From contig QJJF01000001.1 of NCBI GenBank assembly GCA_003202005.1, positions 961,099-1,025,098 on the forward strand: a DNA stretch of 64,000 nt, read 5' to 3'. Shown here in pieces: positions 1-8,563 of the stretch; position 1 is the first letter of the stretch, and the number at the start of each line of letters is the position of its first letter. The position numbers and the translations under genes were made by a program. Source of the stretch: Williamsia faeni. Its GTDB lineage: Bacteria > Actinomycetota > Actinomycetes > Mycobacteriales > Mycobacteriaceae. The notes under the pieces are model-generated. The model ran no database searches. It saw only the letters and a program-made list of their open reading frames with translations, and was not told the origin of the DNA.

Positions 1-550
1 GCTCGTCGCGGCGGAAGATCTTTCCGGTTGGGTTGTGGGGATTGACGAGAATGAACAGACCCGGTCGTTCGTCCCGGAAGATCTGGCGGTGCCGCTCGAT
101 GTCGATGGACCATCCGTTGTCGTCGCGGTCGAGTGGCAGCGGAATGATCCGTCGTCCGGCTCGTTCGATGGCCGCGAGGAACGGTGGGTAGGTGGGAACA
201 TGCAGTGCGACCGCATCTCCCGGCTGGGTTGCGTATTCGATCACGACCTGAAGGATCTGGATCAGGTCGCTGAATACTCGGGTGTCTCCGGTTTCGGGCT
301 CCCAGCCGTACTGGTCGCGCATCCGGTCGGAAAACGCCTGTACCACCGGATCAACTGCGCGCCAGAAGGGGTATCCGAGATCGCCGCGGCGCAGAGTGCA
401 TTCGATCTTGTTCTTGACCTGCTCGGGGACCCCCAAGTCCATGTCGGCGACCCATGCGGGAATGACATCGTCGTCGACGGCGGTCCATTTCGCGCCGTGA
501 CCGTCTCGTAGACGGGCGGGATCAGGGAAGGGTGTACGGGTTTCGGTCAT
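1..550 (-). CDS. MalY/PatB-like PLP-dependent aminotransferase (C-S lyase), 5' part only
   Basis: The frame opens at an ATG (550-548) and stays open to the window edge, so only about 183 N-terminal residues are present. The translation has the WVADMD signature near residue 35, a YPFW segment, and NPHNPTGK near the window edge. These are features of fold-type I PLP enzymes of the MalY/PatB group, which act as cystathionine beta-lyase or aminotransferase. The PLP lysine lies outside the window. The start overlaps the stop of the upstream DinB gene as ATGA, so the two are probably translationally coupled. Substrate unknown; a plain class I/II aminotransferase is the alternative. Confidence 0.8.
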   Translation of the reverse strand, partial: MTETRTPFPDPARLRDGHGAKWTAVDDDVIPAWVADMDLGVPEQVKNKIECTLRRGDLGYPFWRAVDPVVQAFSDRMRDQYGWEPETGDTRVFSDLIQILQVVIEYATQPGDAVALHVPTYPPFLAAIERAGRRIIPLPLDRDDNGWSIDIERHRQIFRDERPGLFILVNPHNPTGKIFRRDE

Positions 551-1032
551 CGGCTCGTCGCCGGATCTGGTTGCGCGGCGGTGATCAAGACGTCACGTAG
601 TGTCTCCATCTGACCGTGGTGTTGCGCGAGCTCCTCGAAGACGTGCTGCAGCGCAGCACCCTGGGTCAGATTCCCCGGTGGCCCGAGATACTCCCGCGGT
701 GGTTCGCTCAGGAGTGCGGCCTCCGGTTCTGCCGCGGCAACGTCGCGGTGCAACTGTGCCTTCGCGACCCGGGTTCGTTCGATCAGTTCGTCGACGCTGC
801 CCGTCGCGTGAAACTCTGAGTCACGGTCGCGGTCGACCGTCCTACCTCGGACGAATCCTCCTGCCCACGTTTCCATTACAGCCAAGCAGTGATGGAGCAA
901 GGTATATGGGGTGTTCGCGCCTGGGTAGGCGCTCCGGTTGGCCCGCTCGTCACCCAACTCACCGACCACCGTCACCATCCCGGACAGGGCCCGGTCGGTG
1001 TAGAACATGAACTCTTCGCGGCTCAGCATCAT
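547..1032 (-). CDS. DinB/DUF664-family protein (putative mycothiol-dependent enzyme)
   Basis: About 160 residues with the helical DinB-type pattern: LLHHC around residue 45 and a C-terminal EELAQHHGQME helix. The spaced histidines of this family usually bind a metal, and actinobacterial members are often thiol (mycothiol) transferases. Two adjacent ATGs follow a GAGGAG Shine-Dalgarno sequence; the second (1029) has the better spacing, and a GTG at 1047 is also possible. It is co-oriented with, and overlaps by 4 nt, the MalY-like gene, which suggests a small sulfur/thiol-related operon. The specific reaction is not predictable. Confidence 0.7.
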   Translation of the reverse strand: MMLSREEFMFYTDRALSGMVTVVGELGDERANRSAYPGANTPYTLLHHCLAVMETWAGGFVRGRTVDRDRDSEFHATGSVDELIERTRVAKAQLHRDVAAAEPEAALLSEPPREYLGPPGNLTQGAALQHVFEELAQHHGQMETLRDVLITAAQPDPATSR

Positions 1033-1079
1033 TCTCCTCGTCGTCACTACCTTAACTGGTGACGGAGTTTGCCCTATCG

Positions 1080-1649
1080 ATGGTCACCAGTCAAGATGGT
1101 GACGTGGGATATGTCTTTGTCAGTGGAAACTTGGCGCTCGACCTTGCGGGCACGCGCAAGTGGCGTCGCAGCGAGCACGAGGAGCTGCTTCATAACCCCT
1201 CTGACCTGGCAGCTTGGTGTGGCGAGTCAGGTCAGCTACCGAAGCGTCTACAGGTCGACGACCGTTCGTTTCATCGTGCCCTAGAACTCCGTGAGGCGAT
1301 CTACGACCTCGCCGTGGCCAGGATGGCGGATGCGACGTTTCCGGTCGCAGACCTCGAGACAGTCAACGGGTTGGCAGCTGGACCTGCAGTGGGGGTCGAG
1401 CTGACCAGTACCGGTGTCGTGCGGGCCGGTGATATCGACAGTGCTCTCGCGGAGATTGCGCGATCGGCTGTCCTCGTGCTGTCGGATGCCGACGCTCCCA
1501 TCAAGGAGTGCGGTCGCCCCAGTTGCACCCGCATCTACCTGGACCGTTCGCGCGGCGCCCGGCGCACTTGGTGCGGCATGGACGAATGCGGAAATCGTGT
1601 CAAAGCTGCGGCCTATCGGGCGCGCAAGCGCGCGGACAAGGATTCCTGA
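1080..1649 (+). CDS. CGNR zinc-finger (ABATE domain) transcriptional regulator
   Basis: About 190 residues. The N-terminal half fits the ABATE ligand/stress domain (NLALDLAGT near the start). The C-terminus is a CGNR zinc finger with CGRPSC followed by WCGMDECGNR and a basic tail, the DNA-binding part of this family. The start is uncertain: GTG 1059, ATG 1080 and GTG 1104 are in frame, and a predicted operator overlaps the ATG 1080 region. It is divergent from the DinB/MalY operon and lies upstream of an MFS gene carrying the same operator, so it probably represses itself and the transporter. Confidence 0.8.
   Translation: MVTSQDGDVGYVFVSGNLALDLAGTRKWRRSEHEELLHNPSDLAAWCGESGQLPKRLQVDDRSFHRALELREAIYDLAVARMADATFPVADLETVNGLAAGPAVGVELTSTGVVRAGDIDSALAEIARSAVLVLSDADAPIKECGRPSCTRIYLDRSRGARRTWCGMDECGNRVKAAAYRARKRADKDS
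1083..1103. promoter_or_regulatory. Predicted CGNR-regulator operator, copy 1
   Basis: Inverted repeat GTCACC-N9-GGTGAC at the 5' end of the regulator gene, with a further GGTGAC half-site at 1058-1063. The same arrangement with the same 9-nt spacing occurs before the MFS gene. If translation starts at ATG 1080 the site lies inside codons 2-8; a later start (GTG 1104) would place it in the leader. Confidence 0.55.
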
Positions 1650-1764
1650 GCCGAAATAAGCTCGGCGGCAACAGGGTTCGAGGGTGCCTATCTGGCAGGC
1701 AAGTTTTACGCTCCCGAAACATCACCCCCTTGACAGGTGACGAGCCGTGTCGGACTCTCTTAGA

Positions 1765-1785
1765 GTCACCTACTCAACTGGTGAC
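1765..1785. promoter_or_regulatory. Predicted CGNR-regulator operator, copy 2 (MFS promoter)
   Basis: GTCACC (1765-1770), 9 nt, GGTGAC (1780-1785), about 27 nt before the transporter start. A further GGTGAC (1736-1741) directly follows a TTGACA -35-like hexamer at 1730-1735. The identical arms and spacing to the site at the regulator gene suggest shared control. Confidence 0.55.
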
Positions 1786-1811
1786 GATCCCTCTAATGGA
1801 AGGCGCCGGCC

Positions 1812-3197
1812 TTGGTTTCCGCCACCTCGCACAGCACATCAACTCCCTCCATCACGTCCGGGGAGGTGGCAGCACGACTCGAACGTCTACCGTGGACCCG
1901 ATATCAGCGCGGCCTGTTCCTCGTGATCGCCACCGCATGGCTATTCGATTCAATCGACCTGGGAGCGTTGACCTTTCTCCTCGCTCCGATCAGCGCGGAC
2001 CTGGGATTGACAGCGACCGAGGCCGGCCTCCTCGGCAGCGCCACCTTTGCCGGGATGTTCATCGGGGCCATCGGAGCCGGAACGCTCGCGGACCGCTTCG
2101 GGCGCTTGCAGGTCTTCAAATACAGCATCATCGTCTGGGGTGTCGCGAGCCTTCTGTTGGCCTTCTCCTGGGATTTCTCCAGCATGGCCTCGTTCCGGTT
2201 CCTCCTCGGCATCGGCATGGGTGCGGAGTTCCCGGTCGCAGCAGCGTTGCTGTCCGAGTTTGTGCCCTCGGCCAAACGTGGACGGTATGTGGCACTCATG
2301 GAAGGTGCCTGGCCGATCGGCTTCATTCTGGCCGGCTGCGCGTCATACCTGTTGCTGGCCAACTCCATTGGATGGCGCGGCTTCTTCATCATCCAAGCTT
2401 GCCTTGCCGTGGTCGCCCTGGTTGCACGCCGGAACCTACCGGAGTCACCTCGCTGGCAGGTGTCGCGCGAACGGCACAACGACGCCATCGCCACGCTTGA
2501 ACGACTCGAGCGCAACACCGAACGCGCTTACGGGCAACCACTTCCAGCCCCGGAGCTCAGCCTCGGCGCCGAGGTGGTCACGGACGAGCACGACGGACTG
2601 CGAACACTGTTCTCGCGTCAGTATCGGACCAGAACCCTCGCCAGCTGGGCGATGTGGTTCTGTCTCCTCGGCGGCTACTACGGCCTGACCACATGGCTCG
2701 GAAAGCTGCTCACAGATGCGGGTTTCGACATCGTCAAGTCCGTCGGATTCATCATCGCGATGGCGTTGTGGGGCATCCCCGGATTCATCAGTGCCGCTTA
2801 TCTGATCGAGGTCATCGGCCGGAAGTTCTGCTTGGTCGGATTCGCTCTGGCAGCTGCCGTGGCGGCGTTCGCGTACGGCAACGCCTCCGGGGTGACCGAA
2901 CTCATCATCGCGGGCTCGTTCCTGCAGTTCTTCTTCTTCGGGATGTTCTCCTCGATCTTCGCCTTCACACCAGAACTGTTTCCCACCCGCGCTCGCGCCA
3001 TCGGGATGGGAAGTTCGACGGCAGCGGGACGACTCGGCTCGATCTTCGGTCCCGTTGTAGTGCCACTCGTGATCACCGCATACGGGCCAAGCGTCGTATT
3101 CGCCTCGAGCGCAGTCTTGTTCGTGACCGGTTCCTTGATTGCGCTGATCTTTCTCCCCGAGACACGCAGCACAGTTTTAGAAGACATCTCCACCTGA
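1812..3197 (+). CDS. MFS transporter, metabolite:H+ symporter type
   Basis: 461 residues with about 12 membrane helices. The first long helix starts near residue 30 (LFLVIATAWLFDSID). The loop 2-3 signature G-x-LADRFGR (near residue 95) and a charged central loop (residues about 215-265) are typical of the Major Facilitator Superfamily. The overall pattern resembles aromatic-acid/metabolite proton symporters rather than drug exporters. The start is taken as TTG 1812, with GGAAGG about 8 nt upstream; no ATG is available in frame before the first helix. The substrate is unknown; the CGNR regulator next door probably responds to it. Confidence 0.82.
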   Translation: MVSATSHSTSTPSITSGEVAARLERLPWTRYQRGLFLVIATAWLFDSIDLGALTFLLAPISADLGLTATEAGLLGSATFAGMFIGAIGAGTLADRFGRLQVFKYSIIVWGVASLLLAFSWDFSSMASFRFLLGIGMGAEFPVAAALLSEFVPSAKRGRYVALMEGAWPIGFILAGCASYLLLANSIGWRGFFIIQACLAVVALVARRNLPESPRWQVSRERHNDAIATLERLERNTERAYGQPLPAPELSLGAEVVTDEHDGLRTLFSRQYRTRTLASWAMWFCLLGGYYGLTTWLGKLLTDAGFDIVKSVGFIIAMALWGIPGFISAAYLIEVIGRKFCLVGFALAAAVAAFAYGNASGVTELIIAGSFLQFFFFGMFSSIFAFTPELFPTRARAIGMGSSTAAGRLGSIFGPVVVPLVITAYGPSVVFASSAVLFVTGSLIALIFLPETRSTVLEDIST

Positions 3198-3254
3198 GAC
3201 GGTGGCGTTGCAGAGATGTCGGCCCTTGGTCGATGCCAAATAATGTAAATCCCC

Positions 3255-3335
3255 AACGAAATTCGCGCCGCTTGCCGACATGTGCGCCGTAGCATGCAAC
3301 AGGCGCGTACGTCCGCAAGCGGCGCGAATTTTGTT
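3255..3335. terminator. Long inverted repeat between convergent MFS and dnaB
   Basis: 21-bp arms at 3255-3275 and 3315-3335 differ by one base and share the core TTCGCGCCGCTTGC. The 39-nt loop can pair further. It sits between two convergent stop codons, so a bidirectional terminator is the simplest reading. Confidence 0.65.
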
Positions 3336-3341
3336 CCGTTG

Positions 3342-4727
3342 TTAGCCGCGCGCCATGTCGACGAATTTGCTGAGGTGCAGCTGATGGGCGACCGTGATGG
3401 TGGCGGTCGGACCGTTACGGTGTTTGCCCACAATGATATCCGCCTCACCGGCGCGTGGATCGTCGCGTTCGAAGGCATCGGGGCGGTGCAGCAGGATGAC
3501 CATGTCGGCGTCCTGCTCCAGTGATCCCGATTCACGAAGGTCGGACACCTGGGGGCGTTTGTCGGTACGTTGCTCGGGACCACGGTTCAGCTGACTGATC
3601 GCGACCACCGGAACTTCGATCTCTTTCGCCAAAAGCTTGATGCTGCGCGAGAATTCAGAGACCTCTTGCTGACGGGACTCCACCTTCTTGCCCGATGACA
3701 TCAGCTGCATGTAGTCGATCACGACAAGCTTGAGATCGTGCTTCTGCTTCATCCGCCTTGCCTTGGCACGGATTTCCATCATCGTGAGGTTGGGTGAGTC
3801 GTCGATGAACAGTGGCGCCTCGGAGATTTCACCCATCCGCCGCGCCAGTCGCGTCCAGTCGTCGTCGCTCATCCGGCCGGCGCGCATGTCACCGAGTTTG
3901 ATCTTCGCCTCGGCGGAGAGCAACCGCATGACGATCTCGGTTTTGCTCATTTCCAGCGAGAACATGGCACTGGCCATGCCGTGCTTGATCGAGCAGGACC
4001 GCAGAAAGTCCATCGCAAGTGTCGACTTACCGACACCGGGGCGTGCCGCGACGATGATCATCTGGCCGGGATGAAGTCCGTTGGTGAGTTCGTCGAGATC
4101 GTGAAAGCCCGTCGGCACACCCCGGGAGAGCCCACCCGTTGAGGCGATGGAGTCGATCTCGTCCATCGTCGGCTGCAGCAACTCTTCCAGTGGCACATAA
4201 TCTTCGGTGGTCCGGCGCTCGGTGACCTCATAGATCTCGGCCTGCGCACGGTCGACCACTTCGGCCACATCCTGACCGTCTGCACCGGCGTAACCGAACT
4301 GCACGATGCGGGTACCGGCCTCGACGAGCCGCCGCAGGATCGACTTCTCGGCGACGATTTCGGCGTAGTAACCCGCGTTGGCTGCGGTCGGAACCGTGGA
4401 GATCAGCGTGTGCAGGTACGGCGCACCGCCCACTCGACGCAGTTCACCCATCCGGTCGAGCTGGCCGGCCACGGTGACAGCGTCGGCCGGCTCGCCTTTG
4501 CCGTACAGGTCGAGGATGGCGTCGTACACGGCCTGGTGCGCGGGCTTGTAGAAGTCGCCCGGGCGCAGCTTCTCGAGAACGTCGGCGATGGCGTCTTTCG
4601 AGAGCATCATTCCGCCCAGGACGGATTGCTCTGCAGCCATGTCCTGCGGAGGTTGACGACCAAAATCCTCGCTCGGGGGTGCCTGATCCCTAGGTTCGGC
4701 ATGTCCGCGGTCATCAACGACGGCCAA
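3342..4727 (-). CDS. dnaB: Replicative DNA helicase DnaB
   Basis: 461 residues, normal length for an intein-free DnaB. The N-terminal primase-interacting domain begins near residue 28 (AAEQSVLGGMM). The RecA-like motor has a Walker A RPGVGKST with lysine near residue 234, a Walker B VVIDYMQLM, and the C-terminal DLRESGSLEQDAD segment. It loads at forks as a hexamer that unwinds DNA 5'-3'. The start is TTG 4727 with GAAGGGTGG upstream; no in-frame ATG precedes the domain. No intein interrupts the P-loop, unlike several mycobacterial DnaB proteins. DnaA-box-like sites lie upstream. Confidence 0.96.
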   Translation of the reverse strand: MAVVDDRGHAEPRDQAPPSEDFGRQPPQDMAAEQSVLGGMMLSKDAIADVLEKLRPGDFYKPAHQAVYDAILDLYGKGEPADAVTVAGQLDRMGELRRVGGAPYLHTLISTVPTAANAGYYAEIVAEKSILRRLVEAGTRIVQFGYAGADGQDVAEVVDRAQAEIYEVTERRTTEDYVPLEELLQPTMDEIDSIASTGGLSRGVPTGFHDLDELTNGLHPGQMIIVAARPGVGKSTLAMDFLRSCSIKHGMASAMFSLEMSKTEIVMRLLSAEAKIKLGDMRAGRMSDDDWTRLARRMGEISEAPLFIDDSPNLTMMEIRAKARRMKQKHDLKLVVIDYMQLMSSGKKVESRQQEVSEFSRSIKLLAKEIEVPVVAISQLNRGPEQRTDKRPQVSDLRESGSLEQDADMVILLHRPDAFERDDPRAGEADIIVGKHRNGPTATITVAHQLHLSKFVDMARG

Positions 4728-4742
4728 GACGCCACCCTTCGC

Positions 4743-5232
4743 TAGTTTGTTCGGTTCAAGTCTCGCAGGCCTGTCCGACAGGACGGAGCAGCCATGCCGG
4801 AGTCGACTTGATTCGACACGCTCCGGCAGACACTAAGGGTTGGTGACGATCCGGCCAAACGGGCCTGTGCACCATCCTGTTGACCAGCTGTGGACCGTCC
4901 GACACATCTTGTTAGCGCCCTGTGTGCAACTTGTGGATAACGCAAGTCGCAACCAACAACGCCGCAGGTCACATGGTGTTTAGAAAATTTAGTTACTGTG
5001 GATAGCGTTCTTGCGGCGTGTCCCGAGATGTCTGATTTCGGGCGTGTTCGGTTTGACTCACGATGAATTGCAGGGATCGCCGAGCTTTCGGAACTTCAAA
5101 CACCCCGGAAGTTAGTTTTGGTGGCAAACCTGATCGCCGGGATCGTTTTCGTAAGGACCCCGAACCTGCCACACGATCGCATGCAAAGTGATGCAATGAT
5201 GTGTTCACAGCATCGATTGCGGGGAGGCGTTC
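4743..5232. promoter_or_regulatory. 490-bp divergent intergenic region with DnaA-box-like sites
   Basis: No convincing gene is visible here between dnaB (-) and the secreted-protein gene (+). Three sites resemble the DnaA box on the same strand: TGTGGACCG (4889-4897), TGTGGATAA (4932-4940, exact complement of TTATCCACA) and TGTGGATAG (4997-5005). The middle part around 4980-5000 is AT-rich (AGAAAATTTAG). This could let DnaA control dnaB transcription. It is too sparse to call an origin. Confidence 0.45.
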
Positions 5233-5796
5233 ATGCGAAGAATATTTGGAATGATCGCTGCGGTGGCCGCGATGGCGGCATTGCTGACAACGGGCTCGGT
5301 GGCCTCGGCGGCACCCGCCCCCGACTATCACCAAGTGCCGGACCTGTCCGGTTACTCGGCGGTCGATCCGGCACCCTACCGCTCCCCCGATTACGCCGAC
5401 AACGGACGCACCTTCTTCGTCACCCCGAGCGGCCGCACCTGCGCACTGGGCCCCGGCCGCGGCTACAACGGCTGCAGCGGACATCCGCAGACCGCGCCCC
5501 CGGGGAAGGCCGGCGCGGCAATCTCAGGCGGGCAAAACGGGCCCTACTGGATCCCGTCCAACACCAGTTACCGGACCACACCAAAGGGATGGTTCAGCGC
5601 CCCGCTCCTCGACATCGGACAATCCATCACCGTCGACGAATCAACATGTGCGGTCAGCCACGACGGGGTGACCTGTGTTGCCGGTCCGCGTGCGTTCACC
5701 CTCACCGCGTTCTGGTTCAAGTTCGTCTATCCTGCCGGCGACCAGTACCACGACGCGAACTCCGACCCGAAGTTCTTACCTGCCGACCAGCGTTGA
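5233..5796 (+). CDS. Secreted hypothetical protein
   Basis: 187 residues. The N-terminus MRRIF plus a hydrophobic stretch ending in SVASAAPAP is a clear Sec signal peptide with AxA cleavage near residue 27. The mature part has four cysteines (TCALG, NGCSG, TCAVS, TCVAG) that could form two disulfides in the oxidising cell envelope, and many aromatic and glycine residues. A GGGGAGG Shine-Dalgarno sequence precedes the ATG. It resembles small exported proteins of mycolata, but I recognise no functional domain. It is monocistronic and convergent with the MarR gene. Confidence 0.7.
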   Translation: MRRIFGMIAAVAAMAALLTTGSVASAAPAPDYHQVPDLSGYSAVDPAPYRSPDYADNGRTFFVTPSGRTCALGPGRGYNGCSGHPQTAPPGKAGAAISGGQNGPYWIPSNTSYRTTPKGWFSAPLLDIGQSITVDESTCAVSHDGVTCVAGPRAFTLTAFWFKFVYPAGDQYHDANSDPKFLPADQR

Positions 5797-5843
5797 CAAC
5801 TGGTTCTCGAAAACCTTTGCACGCCCGCCCACCTCGCGTCGAT

Positions 5844-6338
5844 TCACTTGTCGCCACCGAGTGCTGCCGAATAGGTCTGCATCGCACCGCACATCGCCTC
5901 GAAAACGCGATGCGCGGCTTCGAGGTCGGCGTCGGGTAGGTCCGCGATCGCGTCGCGCATATGCGCACCCAGCGGTGCAAAGAATGCCCCCGCAACGGCC
6001 ATCCCGTGATCGTCGTAGTGCAACATCACTTTTCGGCGGTCGCCGGCGTGCGGAGCCCGCCTGATGTGATTGCTCGCGATCAGTCGCTCCACCAGATGCG
6101 TCACCGCACCGCCGGTCACCTGCATCCGGTGGCCCAGCGCACCCGCGGTCAACGGTTCACCCTGCGAGTCGGCGACCATCACGTACAAGAGCGCACGAAA
6201 ATCGTTCGCGGTGAGGTTGTTCCGCTGCGCGAACACTCGCGTGATCTGATCCGATTCGGCATTGAGTTGTCGCAGGTCGGCGGACATCTGTGCCTCCAGC
6301 GCCCCGCGCGGATCCTCTGCGTGCGGTTCGTCGGGCAC
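5844..6338 (-). CDS. MarR-family transcriptional regulator
   Basis: About 164 residues with a winged helix: TAGALGHRMQVTGGAVTHLVERL is the recognition region and the wing contains HAGDRRKVMLHY. The start is taken as GTG 6338 because GGAGGA sits 6-7 nt before it; a TTG at 6362 gives a longer product without a ribosome site. It is divergently transcribed from an MMPL exporter across a palindrome, the usual layout for a MarR repressor that senses a lipophilic ligand and controls the exporter. Confidence 0.88.
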   Translation of the reverse strand: MPDEPHAEDPRGALEAQMSADLRQLNAESDQITRVFAQRNNLTANDFRALLYVMVADSQGEPLTAGALGHRMQVTGGAVTHLVERLIASNHIRRAPHAGDRRKVMLHYDDHGMAVAGAFFAPLGAHMRDAIADLPDADLEAAHRVFEAMCGAMQTYSAALGGDK

Positions 6339-6385
6339 TGGAGTTCCTCCTTCGGCCGCCAACGAGGCGACACCAATAGTTTAGT

Positions 6386-6402
6386 TGCTCAATATTTGAA
6401 CA
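6386..6402. promoter_or_regulatory. Predicted MarR operator
   Basis: 17-bp palindrome TGCTCAA-TAT-TTGAACA (one mismatch between arms) in an AT-rich patch midway between the divergent MarR and MMPL genes and 18 nt before the MMPL start codon. Size, AT content and place fit a MarR dimer site. Confidence 0.6.
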
Positions 6403-6419
6403 TGTGAGACGGTTTTGCA

Positions 6420-8552
6420 ATGGTGACCACTAACCCCATCGATTCTCGCACCCCGTGGGACCGGTTTGCCGCGGTTGTTACCGGGCGTCGGTCGTGGTTG
6501 GTTGCATTGGTCATCTTGATCCTCGCCGGCAGCGCGATGGGCTTGATCGGCAACAACGACTCCGAGGGCAAAGCGCCCCAGTCTCTACCCGCATCTGCTG
6601 ATTCGGCGCAGGTCAAGGACATTCTCGAAGAGTTCCCCGACGCCGACGTCGCCCCTGCGGTGTTGGTGGTCGAACGCGTCGACGGTGCACCCCTGACCCC
6701 GGCTGATCAGCAGTCCGTGGCAGCCGCCCGGGAACAAATGCTTGCCGTTGATCGATCCGTTCCCGCGGGTACACCGGCCGGCCCGCCGGTCATCATGTCC
6801 CCCGACGGCAAAGCCGCGATCTCGATCGTCCCCGTCAACACCGACCTCAGTGGCTTCGAACTCACCGACCTCATCGACGAACTCCGCAGTGCCGCCGACG
6901 ACGGACTGCCTGCCGACCTCAAGACCTACGTCACCGGAGGCCCCGCATTCGGCGCCGACACCGCCAATGCGTTCTCAGGCGCCAACACCACGTTGCTCGC
7001 CGTGACCGCGCTGGTGGTCGCGATCCTGCTCATCGTGACGTACCGGTCACCGACCCTGTGGCTGATCCCGCTGCTCGTCATCGCGTTTGCCGACCGCGTG
7101 GCCAACTCGATCGGTATCTGGCTGGCCGACCTCACCGACTTGTCGTTCGACGGATCCACCGCCGGTATCACCAGTGTTCTGGTCTTCGGCGCCGGAACCA
7201 ACTACGCATTGTTGCTGATCTCTCGGTACCGGGAAGAACTCCGCGCCGAACCCGACCATCGGATCGCACTCCGGCATGCGGTGCGTCACGCCGGCCCGGC
7301 GATCCTGGCATCCAACGCCACCGTCGTCCTGGCATTGCTGACACTGCTGTTCGCCGTCCTGCCGAGCACCCGCAGCCTCGGCGTGCTGGCCGCCGCCGGT
7401 CTGGTGGTTGCGGTGCTGTTCGCCCTCGTGGTCCTGCCACCTCTGCTGGCACTCTTCGGAACTCGCGTGTTCTGGCCGTTTGTACCCAAGGTCGGTGACC
7501 CGGTTCCCACCGAGGGTGGTGTGTGGTTCCGGATCGCCGGTGGTGTCTCACGACATCCGATTCGCGTGTTGGGCATTTCCCTCACCGTTCTCATCGCCTG
7601 CGCGCTCGGCCTGGCCGGCGCCGACATCGGGCTGTCCCAGACCGAACAGTTCCGCGTGAGCTCCGACTCGGTGGACGGTTACGACGTGCTCGCCGAACAC
7701 TTTCCACCCGGCCAGGCCGATCCGACCACTGTTGTCGCGAAAACTGCGACAGCAGAACAGGTTCAGGTGGCCATCGACAACACCGACGGTGTGGTGTCGG
7801 GTACCGAGAACGGACAGTCCGACACCGGATGGACCCAATGGTCAGTTGTGATCGACGCCGCTCCGGGCTCCCAGCAGGCCTTCGACATCATCGAAGGCCT
7901 GCGCAGCGCGACCGCCGATGTGCCGGACTCCGAAGCACTGGTCGGCGGGTCCGACGCCGAGGCGCTGGACACCCAAAATGCCGCCACGACAGACCGATTC
8001 GTGATCATCCCGCTGATCCTCGCCGTCGTGTTCATCATTCTGATCGTGTTTCTTCGAGCTCTGGTTGCACCGGTGGTCTTGGTGGCCACCACGGTCCTGA
8101 GCACTCTCGCCGCGATCGGCGTGGGCAGCCTCATCAGCGAACACATCTTCGGCTTTCCGGCCCTCGACGACAACGTGCCGCTCTACGCCTTCCTGTTCCT
8201 GGTGGCATTGGGCATCGACTACACCATGTTCCTGGTGATCCGGGCGCGCGAGGAGACCCCCGGCCACGGGACCCGCAACGCGATCGTCCGCGCCGTGGCC
8301 TCGACCGGAGCTGTGATCACCAGTGCCGGAATCGTTTTGGCTGCCGTCTTCTGTGTCCTGGGCATCCTCCCGCTGATCACCCTCACCCAGCTCGGCATCA
8401 TCGTCGGAATCGGCATATTGCTCGACACCTTCCTGGTACGTACCGTGGTGATCCCGGCGATCTTCAGTCTGATCGGGCCACGCATCTGGTGGCCCGGCAA
8501 CGTGGATACACAAGCGCGTCCACACTCACAGTTGGAACCGCTCTCGAATTAG
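6420..8552 (+). CDS. MMPL-family RND transporter
   Basis: 710 residues. One N-terminal membrane helix (residues about 25-45) is followed by a periplasmic loop, then blocks of five to six helices at about 190-350 and 530-695, with a second extracytoplasmic loop between. This duplicated layout defines MMPL/RND proteins. The helices carry GAGTNYALLLISRYREEL in the first half and ALGIDYTMFLVIRARE in the second, the matching GxxxDY/R motifs of proton relay and cytoplasmic loops. Members export lipids or amphiphilic drugs. It is the first gene of an operon with a lipocalin and is likely repressed by MarR. Confidence 0.9.
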   Translation: MVTTNPIDSRTPWDRFAAVVTGRRSWLVALVILILAGSAMGLIGNNDSEGKAPQSLPASADSAQVKDILEEFPDADVAPAVLVVERVDGAPLTPADQQSVAAAREQMLAVDRSVPAGTPAGPPVIMSPDGKAAISIVPVNTDLSGFELTDLIDELRSAADDGLPADLKTYVTGGPAFGADTANAFSGANTTLLAVTALVVAILLIVTYRSPTLWLIPLLVIAFADRVANSIGIWLADLTDLSFDGSTAGITSVLVFGAGTNYALLLISRYREELRAEPDHRIALRHAVRHAGPAILASNATVVLALLTLLFAVLPSTRSLGVLAAAGLVVAVLFALVVLPPLLALFGTRVFWPFVPKVGDPVPTEGGVWFRIAGGVSRHPIRVLGISLTVLIACALGLAGADIGLSQTEQFRVSSDSVDGYDVLAEHFPPGQADPTTVVAKTATAEQVQVAIDNTDGVVSGTENGQSDTGWTQWSVVIDAAPGSQQAFDIIEGLRSATADVPDSEALVGGSDAEALDTQNAATTDRFVIIPLILAVVFIILIVFLRALVAPVVLVATTVLSTLAAIGVGSLISEHIFGFPALDDNVPLYAFLFLVALGIDYTMFLVIRAREETPGHGTRNAIVRAVASTGAVITSAGIVLAAVFCVLGILPLITLTQLGIIVGIGILLDTFLVRTVVIPAIFSLIGPRIWWPGNVDTQARPHSQLEPLSN

Positions 8553-8563
8553 GAGACGACGAT

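Noticed and set aside
1650-1811. Separate small gene between the CGNR regulator and the MFS gene
   Set aside because: Frames here have no ribosome site and contain the predicted operators and promoter.
4743-5232. Chromosomal origin
   Set aside because: Only three DnaA-box-like sites and no dnaA/dnaN neighbours; the gene order suggests that oriC is some tens of kb away.
7523-8563. Extended frame reading into the lipocalin gene from inside the MMPL gene
   Set aside because: The part before ATG 8564 is Arg-rich and out of frame with MMPL; the signal peptide and ribosome site place the lipocalin start at 8564.
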